NCBI GenBank assembly: GCA_039621445.1
Contig: CP154954.1
Location: 75,776,634-75,840,633, forward strand
Direction of reading: 5' to 3'
Source of the DNA: Euglena gracilis
Lineage: Eukaryota > Euglenida > Euglenophyceae > Euglenales
DNA length: 64,000 bases
Position numbers and translations under genes: made by a program. Shown one piece after another: positions 1 to 10,900 of the stretch (positions are counted from its first letter, which is position 1; every line of letters starts with the position of its first letter). The notes under the pieces are model-generated. The model saw only the letters and a list, made by a program, of their open reading frames with translations. It ran no database searches and had not been told where the DNA came from.

Positions 1-282
1 GCACAGACACATGTGACGTGTGGAACGCAGAGTGTCGGTTCGATTATTTGGTCAGAAAATGCCCCTCGACATCTCCGTTACAGAACAGCACAACGGCCGT
101 CTCTCGTAGCGCTCGACCCATTTGCTGCCTGTTCTTGGCATCGATGAGTGTAGCCAAACTAAAGCAGGGCAGTGCTTAAATGGGGGGCTCATGTGTTCAC
201 ACCCCATTTGTGTTTATAACTGATTGCTTTCGGCATTCATGAAAAAATCCATAATGAAAACCTAAATGTGCGGCTCATCTGT
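1..282. repeat. Left flank with an imperfect tandem duplication
   Basis: No gene is visible. From about 185 to 360 an approximately 85-bp unit occurs twice in direct orientation, each starting GGCTCATSTGTTCACA and continuing through CCATTTGTGTTT, ATGCTTTC or TTGCTTTC and a CATTCATG or GTTCATG segment. The second copy runs into the 3' end of the hAT gene, so the duplication may mark the element's terminal region. I could not find the matching other end of the transposon. Confidence 0.5.
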
Positions 283-2670
283 TCACACACCATTTGTGTT
301 TTGATGGATGCTTTCAGCGTTCATGAGGGTGTCCATAATTGGGTGTCCATCAGCATTCACAAAAATATCCATCATTAAAACCTCACCAAATGTTGCTAAA
401 TCCAACCCGCGTCGCCTTTCGCTTATGTGTTGCTGCCATGCTCTGAAACTCCTTTCCACCGTTGCAGACGATATTGGGTACCACAAATATGGTGCAACAG
501 CTTCAGCAAGCGGTTCACCCCTGCAGTAAAACCACATCAGTGGAATAAATTTAAGCTCTAAAAACACACCAACTCTTCCCAAATGCAACGACGCCCTCTG
601 TGGAGGTGACATTGGCATCTTCTATGGAGCAATATCGCGACCATTCCTTTTTCAACGTCTCAATCGTCATTTCCTTTTGGGCCTTCAGACCATCAAGTGT
701 CGTCTTCGTCTTCCAACTGAAAGGTTGAAACCAGAGCGTGAACAGTTGAAAGATGTAAAATCAACGCCTTGGGCACAAGGAAAGCATACTTCTGCCAAGA
801 ACGGTCCATCTTTTTTATGTTCCTCAGGTCAAATATGGCCAGTGGAGTCCAAAAATTGAGCAATTCTTTTCTGGTTCTGGCAAACTCAGTGAACTTGTTT
901 TGCATCCCTGGTGAGAAAGGAGGGTAGAAAATCTGCAACGGAGCGCACCAAACCTTGCCATGCCTTCTTGAATTGTGCCAGCAAAGCTGCCCGTTTTTCT
1001 TCGTTTTTCAGTTGTGTCATTGCAGTTTGGACTCTTGGATGCAGATCTTGATCTGACCTGGGAAAACTTGCTTGATCAGAACGCCCGCACAGAAAAATGC
1101 CAAACCTCAGATCAGTTTCAAGTGCAGCCAAACGATGGACAATTGCAGTTACTGCTGGCAAATTCCTCTGCTCTGTTAGATGAATCAGCTGGCATATATC
1201 TCCTGTTTCCTCGATTGCAAAAGCCTGTGAATAAAAAAAGATAATCCATCGAAATGAAATTCTTATGTACCAGTGTTGCCTTCAACTCATGAACACCTTC
1301 GGAGACGTGCTTCTTCAGAGCATCCAATGCCTCTGCTTTGTTAGGGTTTCTCTCTGAACACACAAACAGCAGTTATAAAAAAAATCTCTTTGGCAAGACT
1401 TACCGAGTTCTTTTCCCAGGAAAATCCGAAACAAATCAATATACACCAGCCACCACTCAGCACAATCTCCCCAAATCGCCCATCTCGTGCTGATATATTT
1501 TGGCGGGACGGATATCCTTTTCTTTTCTTGACGCAGAAATGCAAACCAACGTCTTCTGCGAGCGGCTTGCCGTTTTGCATGGAGGAAAGAAGGCCCCTTC
1601 TCAAAAATCTCAACCATCCTTCTGTCTAAACCATCAAGAGCTACACGGGCTATGGTATTTAGGGAATGGCTTAACATACGGGGCTGAGAACATCCTCAAA
1701 AGCCTTTTTGAGGACAGACACAGAGTCAGACACGAAAGCCATCACGTTCGTGAAATTGTTTCCTGTGGTGGACAGGGCGGCGAGCACCTTTCTTCCAAGC
1801 TCAGAATGCTCGACGCCAAGGCTTGGCCCTTTGCAATCCAGTTGCACAGTGCTGACAAAAAAGATGTCCCCACAGCAGCCCAGCAAGATGTTGATAATTG
1901 CTTGCATGAATTTTTGGAACTACAAACAAAACCTTTTCAACAAATGCAATTTTTTCCTATCACAAGAAAAATCCCTGCTGGCATGTCCACAAGAATCAGT
2001 CCACTCATCAGTTGCCACCCACATCAGTTTCCCAGCCACTTTCTTTCGGTTGGCTGCCTTGTGAACACGACAAACACGTTCAGAAGATCGGTACAAAGAT
2101 GCGCCAATTCCAATTGCGCCAGAGACCTTAAGCAAAAAAACTGAGTCCCGCAAAAAAAAAAACAACACAAACCTGTGTGTATTTTTGTATTAGTCCACGG
2201 ATTGAAGGGTGGTCAATTTCGTTCAAAGGTATGCCCGCTTGCAAAAATGCTGCAACAAAATCATCAGTGATGTGCTCCTTTTGGTTCAGCCCACTAAGCA
2301 TTTCCTTCAAATCACCAATCTTTTGCTTCTTAGGTGCAGAACCTGCATTGGTTCCTTTAGATTTTTCAGGCTTTGCTTCCTCCAAATTTGCCGTGGGCCC
2401 TGGTTTTTCCACGAATGTCGGCTTCCTTGAAGCATTTTGTGTGTGCTTTGAACTCTTCAAATGGTTGCTAGCTGTACTCTTTTCACTGTAATCGATGGGG
2501 ACGTTGCATACACCACACCACATTGCATTGCCACAAACTTCCATAACTGGAAAAAATTGAGCAGCTCGGCTGTTCGGCGTCGCCTTTGAACCGCGATTCC
2601 ATTTTCGCTGCTCTTTTCTTTTACTTGAGTTATTCCTTGGTCTAGCATCCCCACTATCAGACCCAGACAT
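283..2670 (-). CDS. hAT-superfamily transposase gene with nine exons
   Basis: DNA cut-and-paste transposase. Exon 1 starts at the ATG at 2670, which follows upstream stops, and holds a BED-like zinc finger (C52-x2-C55, H70, H76) after a basic N terminus. Exon 2 has KLMWVATDEWTDS, the hAT catalytic-core motif. Exon 4 has the conserved STRW. The last exon has SSATVERSF, the hAT dimerisation signature, with ERRRGL downstream. Exons: 2670-2173, 2126-about 1985, about 1960-1676, 1625-1404, 1353-1271, 1224-954, 907-766, 716-570, 520-283. Introns at 2127-2172, 1626-1675, 1354-1403, 1225-1270, 908-953, 717-765 and 521-569 are 46-50 nt, GT-AG, and all keep phase. The exon 2/3 join near 1960 was not solved: an intron with unusual borders or a frameshift is possible. 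Length (about 670 residues) suits the family. Base composition is AT-richer than the host exons, which points to a mobile or foreign origin. Confidence 0.85.
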
Positions 2671-3226
2671 TTAATCTGAAAAGGAGAAAAAAGAAGACAA
2701 CCCACCAAATAAAGAAAGAAGAAGTAAACCCCCCCATAGTAGGGCATGCCCTCTACAAGAGCAGGGTCCAAATAGTAGAGCACCCCCCCTCTGATGAAGC
2801 AAGCGTCCACTACAAGAGCACCCCCCTGGAAAACCAATGGAAGCAGAAGCAAGGCAAGTCATTCCATGTGATTGTGGCAAGGTTTGTAACTTGCCTCAAA
2901 AAGGCAAGCTTCCCAGAGCTCAGCGGCTAAACAATTCCTCCAACCTCGGCTGCCGTTTGCGCTTGGCTGCCGGTTAAGGTGGAGGAAGGGAGGTTGAGGG
3001 GACCGGAAATAGACTGGGTGCTGGAACGCTATAGGAAAATGTGTGTGATGTCCACTACAAGAGCAGGGTCCAGATAGATCAAGAGCACCCGCTCTACAAT
3101 TAGGGGGGGGGGGGGTAGGACGAGGAGAAAAAGAAATGATTTTGGTATTGAGAAACACCGATGTTGCTGAGCTCCGGAAGTCCAACAAACCTGAGGTGGG
3201 CAGAAAGGAACACATGCAAGATTTAC
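2671..3226. repeat. Non-coding spacer with a CTACAAGAGCAGGGTCC repeat
   Basis: No gene is seen. The phrase CTACAAGAGCAGGGTCCA occurs at about 2753-2770 and 3055-3072, with a shorter CACTACAAGAGCACCCCCC near 2808-2826. Each lies next to a C-run, so this looks like decayed pieces of one G/C-tract element. A G-run sits at about 3104-3116. Confidence 0.5.
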
Positions 3227-3362
3227 GTGATTTTAGAAAAAAAAAATCTGACAAAATTTTATATACGTGATTTTACGTGATTTTACGTGATTTACGTGAT
3301 TTTTGAAAAAATGGATTTCCGTGATCATACGTGATTTTATGTGATTTTACGTGCCACGTTTT
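3227..3362. repeat. Tandem TTTTACGTGA repeat
   Basis: About ten degenerate copies of a 10-bp unit with core TACGTGATTT (variants CGTGATCATACGTG, TTTATGTGAT) run across this stretch. There is no coding potential. The unit contains the palindromic ACGT core, but I infer no function. Confidence 0.75.
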
Positions 3363-3390
3363 TATGAAAAACCCTGCCCACTCCCTGGGG

Positions 3391-3450
3391 GGGCTCTTGG
3401 CCAAAAAACCAGTCAGTCACTCTGAAAAAACCAGTCAGTCACCCCCCGGG
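3391..3450. repeat. Short direct repeat AACCAGTCAGTCAC
   Basis: The sequence AAACCAGTCAGTCAC occurs twice about 25 bp apart, the second copy running into a C/G-run. It resembles the end of an inverted-repeat element; no partner was located. Confidence 0.4.
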
Positions 3451-3627
3451 GGTGGGGTAGGACAGGTGTTAAGCAATGGTATGGCCATGAGCATGGTTGC
3501 AAACTCCAAGGCGAAAAGAGCTCACTGTCTGGGTTCGTATTATTTCTATGCTTTTTTGAAATTTGTGTACCCCAAGGGACCATTTATGTCCCAAAGGCCC
3601 CTGTCAATGTACATCCACAGCCGTCCG

Positions 3628-3733
<106 letters not shown>

Positions 3734-3754
3734 CACACAACACACACACGAACA

Positions 3755-4691
3755 ACAGTTTGGGAGGGGGGTTGTCACAGATAGGAATTCGGGTAAAAAA
3801 AAATCATGTCAGGACTGTAAAGCAAAGTCGGGGTTATGAAGATAATTTCTGGGTGTTTTCAAGCTTCATTCTACTTTTGGGTTTTTGCTAGAAAAATTTG
3901 ACCGAAATTTTTTGAACTTTTCCATGGGTAGTCCAAAGGGGTCCAAAAAAGGGCGATTTTTGGCAAGTATGGTGCCATTTTGGTGGACAACGTGAAAAAT
4001 GGATGAAATGAAAATTTCATTTTCTCCATTTTTCACATTGTCAAATGCAGAAAGTCTGGAGGCCTCAGCCAAAACATTCAAAAATGAAATCAACCCCTTG
4101 GGCAGAAAATTGAAATTTAAGCCACCTTTATACAAGAAAGGCCTTGGAACGAAAACCATTGAATTTACGTCGCAGAAATTTATAGTTGCTCGCAATGGGG
4201 CGAGGGGTGTAAGTCTGAAGAGAAAATTTTTGTTGAACATGTGAAACCGCGAGCCTTCTGGTACCGAAAACTAGCAGAAAGGACATCAACAACAGCGAGC
4301 AGGAATTGTCTGGCCGTCAGGTGACAACTTCCCGGCACGGCAGAGCCATCTGCCCCGGTTCTATTTCCCCAAGGAGACTCCCTCTTTTTAAACTTTCCCT
4401 TCAAAAGCAAAATTTTCTCATGATTTTTCCCCCATAATACCTTTTTCCCGGAATTTTTGTCTCCCGCAAATTTAGTCCGTATCTAAAAAAAAAAACTGCG
4501 TTGCAAAAAAAAAAGCCGCGGCACAAACCGCTCCCCCCGTGGGTGGGGGCTGTGGAACTGGGCACTGCCAGCAGAAAGCATTGGGCGAAATGCAAGTGAC
4601 ATGAACTGCAGCCCCGGGTCGAGCCCTGAACACCTCCCCCCCCCTCCCCCAAGCCAGAGGGGGGGCCATTGGGAATGGCCCGGGGACGCAC
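3755..4691. other. Non-coding stretch, possible 3' part of the ankyrin gene
   Basis: The ankyrin exon at 4692-4793 ends in phase 1, so at least one more exon should lie here or further left, but I could not identify one with confidence. A minus-strand open stretch at about 4240-4390 (containing RQFLLAVVDVLSASF) was considered and is unproven. Short poly-A and poly-C/G tracts are present. Confidence 0.4.
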
Positions 4692-4793
4692 CGTAGCCGA
4701 CGGCGAAGTGCAGCGGCGTGCCCTGGAACCCCGGCAGCTTGCCGAAGGGGCCCCAGCCGTTGGACGGGAGGCCGACGTCGTTGATGCCGACCC
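4692..4793 (-). CDS. Ankyrin-repeat exon, GTPLH half
   Basis: Acceptor CGCCCAG and donor GTGCGT. The 102 nt encode 33 whole codons with partial codons at both ends, including NDVGLPSNGWG and GFQGTPLHFAVGYG. The GTPLHFAV block is the canonical start of the first ankyrin helix. Its 5' phase joins exactly to the exon at 5173-5248, making ENGVGIND across the junction. Ankyrin repeats bind partner proteins. The exon is about 70% GC with G/C third positions, like the other host exons. Confidence 0.75.
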
Positions 4794-5172
4794 CTGGGCG
4801 GCCGCGGGGGGGGGGGGGGGGGGGGGACGGCCGGCCAGGGGTCACATCAGGCCGGCTAGCTGGAAGAAGGTGCTGAACCACCCCCTTTGGCCGTTTGGGG
4901 GTTGAGAATTTGGAATCAGCTGCCAAGCGGGGCCCGGCTGGCACCTGGTGGCAAAAAATCAACCAATCCAGCTGAATTGTGCACCGCGGACATCCGGGGG
5001 TCAATCCACACAGATCACAGAAGAGACCAGAAGAAGCAGTAGATCATGCCCAATTCATTTCTGGGATGGATTGGAGAGGCATCACCCGAGAAATGGAGAA
5101 ATGAAGGTTTGGGAGGCTTTGGGACCACTTTCGGGGTGGTGGCGCGTGGCGATAAGACGGGCCTTTCCACAC

Positions 5173-5248
5173 CGTTCTCGAGGCAGTGGACGATGCTGTC
5201 GTTGTCCCCCTCGATGGCGCTCAGGAAGATGTCCTTCACCGTACCGTC
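5173..5248 (-). CDS. Ankyrin-repeat exon, helix preceding the GTPLH exon
   Basis: Acceptor GCAGGGAG (or GGGCAG four bases upstream) and donor GTGTGG. The 76 nt encode DGTVKDIFLSAIEGDND and SIVHCLEN, matching the helix pair of an ankyrin repeat (xxLxxAIxxGDxxxVxxxLExG). It ends in phase 1 and joins the next exon in frame over a 379-nt intron. With the GGGAG acceptor it starts in phase 0, the phase in which the coiled-coil exon at 14187-14286 and the candidate exon at 11425-11526 end, so it could be a 3' exon of the BAR gene. It could equally be an internal exon of a separate gene. Confidence 0.7.
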
Positions 5249-6080
5249 CTCCCTGCCCGGGCGACGCACCTCACACGGAGGACTTTGGTGGTCTGGGGGG
5301 TGTGCGGAAGCGTTAAACGCCAGGCACCCTTGGGATGCCTCCTGAAAGCTGCTCTGACGACTAGATCACATAAATGCGGAGATCCTCGAAAGGTGCCACG
5401 GTAGATTCGAACCAAAATAAAAACCAAAAGATAAATTGCTTCCAACCTCTCCGGGATTTGTTGTCATGGCACCAAACTGGCCCCAGACTGTGACACAATA
5501 CTGGCCCATGAGCTTTTGGGATTCAAACCTGCTGGGTTTTTGGACTGCTAAGGCTTTGGTCACACATACAGCCAATCGTGCATGTGTCTGTTTGAAAAGA
5601 ATGTGGAAAAAAGTGAAAATTCATCAATGCCAATTGCCCATGCAGGGCTTGTGATTTGCTGAGCTTTAAATCGCATTTTCTGACTTTCCCATTTTTTGTG
5701 TTACGAATGAAAATGGATTGCTGCAAACCTGAGATTCTCATATGTCTGTTAGTGGGCAGCTTGCAGATTATATTTCAAGATTTCCTATAAGCTTCTGACG
5801 CCAAAAGGAACAGCCCGAAAGTGCTTCAAATGCAAGGAATTGGCAATGTCGGTTAGATGCAAGTTTGGGTTTCGGGATTGGGTGGCACCTGGGGACGACG
5901 TGCAGCTTTTCAGGAGGCTGCCAAGTGGCCATGTGGGGGGGTGGCACCGCCGCCAGGCCGCAGGTGGGAACTAACGAGGAGGCATCCTGAAGAAGAGACT
6001 GAACAGGAGGGGGGAAACCAAACAATGCATTTGGCCCATCCTCAGGAATGCTCAAATTGCAAACCAAGCTACCATGCCCC

Positions 6081-6402
6081 CCCACCGAGTTAGTCACACC
6101 CCCTCTATTAGTCACTGTTGGGGCCCCAGGCAAAAACAATTTTTTCGAAGGGAGATGTTTTTCTTTAAAAAAAAAAACGCCAAATTTGGCCGGTACAATT
6201 TTTTGGCTGGTTGCCGTCCATGAAAAGTGCCCTGGAATGCCCAAAAACAACCTTGAAACCCCCAAGACTACCTACCCCAAGGTAGGGGGTAAAAATTGGG
6301 CATAAATTGCCCCCCCCCCCCGAGTTAGTCACCCCCCCCCCTGTTAGTCACCCTGGCCGAATTTCCCTTCAATGGGGGGGTGACTAACTCGGGGGGGGGG
6401 GG
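6081..6402. repeat. Inverted-repeat element, GAGTTAGTCACCCC family
   Basis: The left end at about 6081 reads CCCACCGAGTTAGTCAC and a second copy in the same direction lies near 6320 after a C-run. The right end at about 6373-6396 is the complement, GGTGACTAACTCGGGG followed by a G-run. The interior is non-coding. The ends could pair as terminal inverted repeats of one ~320-bp element, or the right 80 bp could be a small nested one. Confidence 0.65.
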
Positions 6403-7202
6403 GGCACGGTATCGCCATCGCCAACCAATCCTGGATTTTAGAAAGGGGTTGCTATGAGCGGTCAGCAGAGCGGACCTTGCGCAAAAAAAAAAGAATTTCC
6501 CGTCCCAGCACATTCAATGAAAAACCAGAGGAAGAATGGCCAAAGAAGCCATGTTTTGGTGAAAAACAGGACTTTGGGGAAAATTTGGTTTCTGGTTTCC
6601 TTGGACCATCGTCCATCCACCCAAAATGTCAAAAATGCGGTTTTCACCTATTTAATTGTTAACCTCGTTTGGCACAGAGATCGGCCGTCCTCCCATGAGG
6701 TACCTATTTGAGATGTAATAAATATAAATGCCAAACAAGGAAATATAATTTTATTAACAGACATAAGAATGAGTGTGATGCAATATATATAATCATAATG
6801 GTTAAATTTTGGGCAAATGAGCGATTTTGGATGTGTGGGTGATGACCTGAAATGATACCCCTTGGGCAACTGTCTTACAGCTCCTACGGAATCTGCACAT
6901 TGCCATAAATAAGTTTGGACCAGGGAATCCAAAAATGCTGGAGAGGCAACGCCCAGAAAGTGGATGATGTACAGGTGGCTTGGGCTATCTGGCATTTGAC
7001 ATCTGACCAAGTGTATTGAGGGCTTGAAGGGGGCAACAAAAAATGCAAGAAAAAAACAAGCAGAGAGAAGGAAAATCGATGCTGTACAGTTTTAAGGGGG
7101 CAGATGATAGAAAAAATCTGAACCATGATTGTCCTGGTTTTGGGTACATTCAGAATGCAATTTGAATATGCAGTTTGAATCCCTAAACGGATAATCCCAT
7201 TA

Positions 7203-7258
7203 ATTGTTATCTTTATTTTATTATCTTTATTTTATTATCTTTATTAATTATTATCTTT
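7203..7258. repeat. Tandem TTTTATTATCTTTA repeat
   Basis: Four near-identical copies of an AT-rich unit of about 14 bp with core TTATTATCTTT. No coding potential. Confidence 0.8.
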
Positions 7259-7795
7259 GGCCGAGACAGTCCCTAACGGAGAAAGAAAGCATCTCTTCCC
7301 TTGAGGACCACCATGGCAGTTGGAAAATGCCATGAGGAGGTTTTGTGGTGTATTTCTGTTGGTGTTTGAGGATGCGACATAAATGCCACAATGCCCTTTC
7401 AGGGAATAAACTCAGTTGTGGCTTCGTTAGGGGAATACTCCGCAGAAATAGTCCATCAAGCTGTGGTGAATGTTGCATAACTGTCATGGAATGGCGAAAC
7501 TAACTGCAAGAGCAAAAATTTATGGAAAACCCTCACCCAAAATAAATCGCTGCCAGGTGAGTGGTGAATCTATGTGAGCTAACCACATGATTTGAATTCT
7601 GGTGACCTTCACGACGAAAAGCATTACAGGGCCAATGTGTTGTGATTTCCCTGATCTGACAGCTGGAAAAGCAATACCTTCATGTGACCAATGATGCACC
7701 AGCACATGTGAAGTGAGGGTTTTTGATTTGTGGTACGGCAGCACCGATCAGGCAGCACCGGTGGCGCCGCCAGCCAGTGTGACGGGCCCAGCGGA

Positions 7796-7912
7796 TCATC
7801 GCTTTTGGCGATTTGGCCGGCCGCGGTCCGTGCTGCGAGACCGGTCCCGCCGCGCACGCTTCCGCGGCCGTTCCACCCAGCCAGGCTCGGGGTCCGGGCT
7901 GCCCACCCGTGA
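7796..7912 (-). CDS. BAR gene candidate last exon, basic tail
   Basis: Acceptor CCCCTCTACCAG, phase 0, with an open frame to TGA. It encodes SPDPEPGWVERPRKRARRDR followed by an Arg-rich end. The PRKRARRDR stretch could be a nuclear signal or a lipid-binding basic patch. The GC-rich block also holds open frames on the plus strand, so the frame choice rests on phase continuity and codon bias only. Confidence 0.5.
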   Translation of the reverse strand, partial: SRVGSPDPEPGWVERPRKRARRDRSRSTDRGRPNRQKR

Positions 7913-10900
7913 CTGGTAGAGGGGGACCTCCGTCTTGATTTCCATCCAGGAAAATGCCACTGCTCGCTGGGGGTAAATTCGATGCTAGACCACCACGCGG
8001 CAACACGTATAAATCTGATGTGTGCGGAGGTGTGGCCTCTGCCGGATGGCGGAGTCACTGCAACAGGTTGGTCTCCATTGCGGGCTGACCACCCCCCCCC
8101 CCTGTCCAACGAACCGTAATCCTTGGCCTCCGACTGGGGTTGGTTGTCAGACGAGGCTTTTTTTTGGGTCCTACCCCCAAGCCCGAAGGGATTAGGGGGT
8201 CGGGGGGGGGGGATCAGCTTTCAACTGGACTCAGATAAACCACCCAAAAATAAGACCCGCGTCTCATTTTAGGTCTGTTGCTGGAAACCTCCAGGGGGAG
8301 GTCTTATTTCGGGGGGTCTTACTTTTTCTTGACCCAAACACGGGCCTTAAAAAAAAATCATTTTCGGGTTCCCAAAAAAAACTGAAAATTTTCCTTCGGT
8401 GCCTCGCACCATGTGTAAATGGTTGACATTCACCATTTTTTAGGAACCCAAAAGTCCCAAAATTTTTGAAGTTTCATGATTATTTATGCATGAAATTGGG
8501 GGTTTTGGCAATTTTTCCGGGAGAATTTTTACTGTCTCTGGCACTTCACGCCGCTGGGGGGCTTATTAATGGTTGTTTCTCGATCAGCCTGGGGATCCTT
8601 ACTTTGGGGGGGTTCTATTTTTGAGGGTTCTTATTTGGGGGGGGTCGTCCCAAAACCTGGCAAAAAAGCCCAAATTCAGCCAGGTTTTCATTTTTCAACC
8701 AAAATTTGGAGGTGAAATCCAAAAAAAAATCACTCAAATATGTCATTCTTTGCCATTGACCTCTTCTTTAAAATTCTGGTCCAGTCTGGCTTCGCCAGGT
8801 TGGCCCAACTTTGTTTTGGCGGACCCCAGAGGGGGGGGGGGGGGGGCTGCAGGGCTGTACGGGAAGGCTGATGGGAGGAGGTCGACCCCCCCCACAGACC
8901 ACAGCACCTGTGTAAGAAACAGTTTGACCTAAAAATTGGCACCACTGGAAATACAGGACGGGGTGGGGGGCCCAGGATGCCCCCACCCCCCACCCATATG
9001 GTTTCAGGGAGTGCCATAAAACCCTGCCCCTCTGGGAGCTGCTGGCTGGGGAAAAAGTGCTGGCTGGCTGGACCCCCTCCTGCTAAACGTGGGGGGGGTC
9101 CGACCCCACCTGCCCTTATATCAACCCTGACCCGACCCTCCAAAAGTGTCCAGGAGTTTTATAAATAGTGGTCCGGGTGACGGATGTTGCCCCTAAAAAA
9201 AAACGCCAAAATGCCATTTTGGCACTTTTGCCAAAAAAAAATACAAAATACCCAAAATTCTCAGCGGAAAAGACCAGAAGGAAAAAATTGACCTTTTGGG
9301 GGGAATCCCGGGTTCCCCCGGGTTGGACTCCCCCCGGTGAGCACAGACCAGTAATGGAGCAGAGGGAAGAGGGCGATTTCATCACACTCAGTCACAGGGG
9401 GCAATTCAAAGGAAAGATCCCTCCGATTTTGAATGTCTTTGACATGCACAGGTACACATCTGGTACAGTTCTTGCACCTGTCCAGATGATGCTTCATTTA
9501 TGCTGAACATACTGAACACACACTAAACACATTTCTCTCGCGCATCTGTCATGGAATGGTGTGAATGAATATATGGGAACAACTGATGTTGGAATTGCTT
9601 CATGATTAGGGAGCAAGCAGATGCATCCTTGGAGATGTGTCGCCCTCAGGGGTGGGGGAGTGGGGCTGAGGTACCGGCGTCCAACGGGCTGCTGCCCCCA
9701 GGGACGGGAAAAACCCCTCACAAGTGATGCAATAAACACCACCCCCACTTATAAACACCCCCCACCACCTGTGAACCCCCCTCTCGGGCCGACCAACCAA
9801 ACCGGGACTTATAAACCCCCCCTGGGGATGCAAAATGAAAACCGCCGGGAACGATTTTTTCGACCGCAAGCCACCCAAAAAACTGATTTCTGGCAGTTCT
9901 TTTGAGACCGACCATCATCAAAAATGTCATTGTTGACCAAATTTGCCAAAAAGTGGCAATTTCGGGGGGTTTGGGGTCATTTTGGGGGGTCGGATTTTCA
10001 CCAACAATTCCTTGACCTACCTCCCCACCTGTACACCCCCCCCCCTTCAGTCGACCAACCAAACCGGATCCATTAAACCCTGGGGGGTTTATAAGTGAGG
10101 GGGGGGGGTTACTTCGCCAGAAAGGATGGAAAACCTCACAAACATCACAACATAAAATTGTAAATAAATCAAATTTAAAGCATATACTTTACGCACACGT
10201 ACAAAAAATGTGTAGCTATCTGTGTTTTATATTATACATATGTAAAATTCTAAAAGGAAATCAAAAATATGATGTAATCATGGGGGTTGTGGTTAAATTA
10301 ACGATATAATTTGGTTGTTACTAAAATTTACTTGCGACATAATAATATACATTACAAACATAATGTATTCCCCTAAATAGGCAAACAAACTCTATTGAAG
10401 ACAAAAAAACCAGACTGTCGCTGTGATCCACCACAAACAAGAGGCAGAAAAGAACGTACGTTCTCACACGTTCGGCATGCCAGAAATCCAAGCAGCCATC
10501 CATCAGAAAGTTGTTTTTGAAGCAAACAAAAGCAAAAGAAACGGCTTTGTTTTTCCAACCAACGCTCTCTTTTGTGGAGAACAACTGAGAGAACAACTAC
10601 ACCGAAGACCCCATTCCTCAATCAATAATGTTGATTGAATGAATTTCATCCAAAGATCTCGTGTACGAGATTTGATGCAACTGAAATAACAAAAAGGAGA
10701 AAAATACAACCTCAATACAACCTCAGTGTTTAGTGTTTTATTCCTTCAAGGAAAAGTAATTGGACGGTATTTGCAAATATCAACCCAAAAGGGGGGAAAA
10801 ACACAAAAAAAAGTCTTTCAGAATACAAAGGTCACATTTTGAGCTGTTATCCATTTTGATGAACACGTTAAAGCCATTGTTTAAACAATTGCATCCCCCA

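Larger units (their letters stand above)
5253..7795. other. Long non-coding stretch with repeats
   Basis: No convincing exon on either strand. It contains the inverted-repeat element at 6081-6402, short poly-A runs and a tandem ATTTTATTATCTTT block at 7203-7258. Open reading frames here lack splice context and codon bias. Confidence 0.6.

Noticed and set aside
4180-4410. Minus-strand frame with SCHLTARQFLLAVVDVLSASF as next ankyrin exon
   Set aside because: No ankyrin signature and no phase-matched acceptor could be fixed.
7713-7919. Plus-strand open frame rich in Arg
   Set aside because: Overlaps the minus-strand basic-tail exon; no splice or start context on the plus strand.
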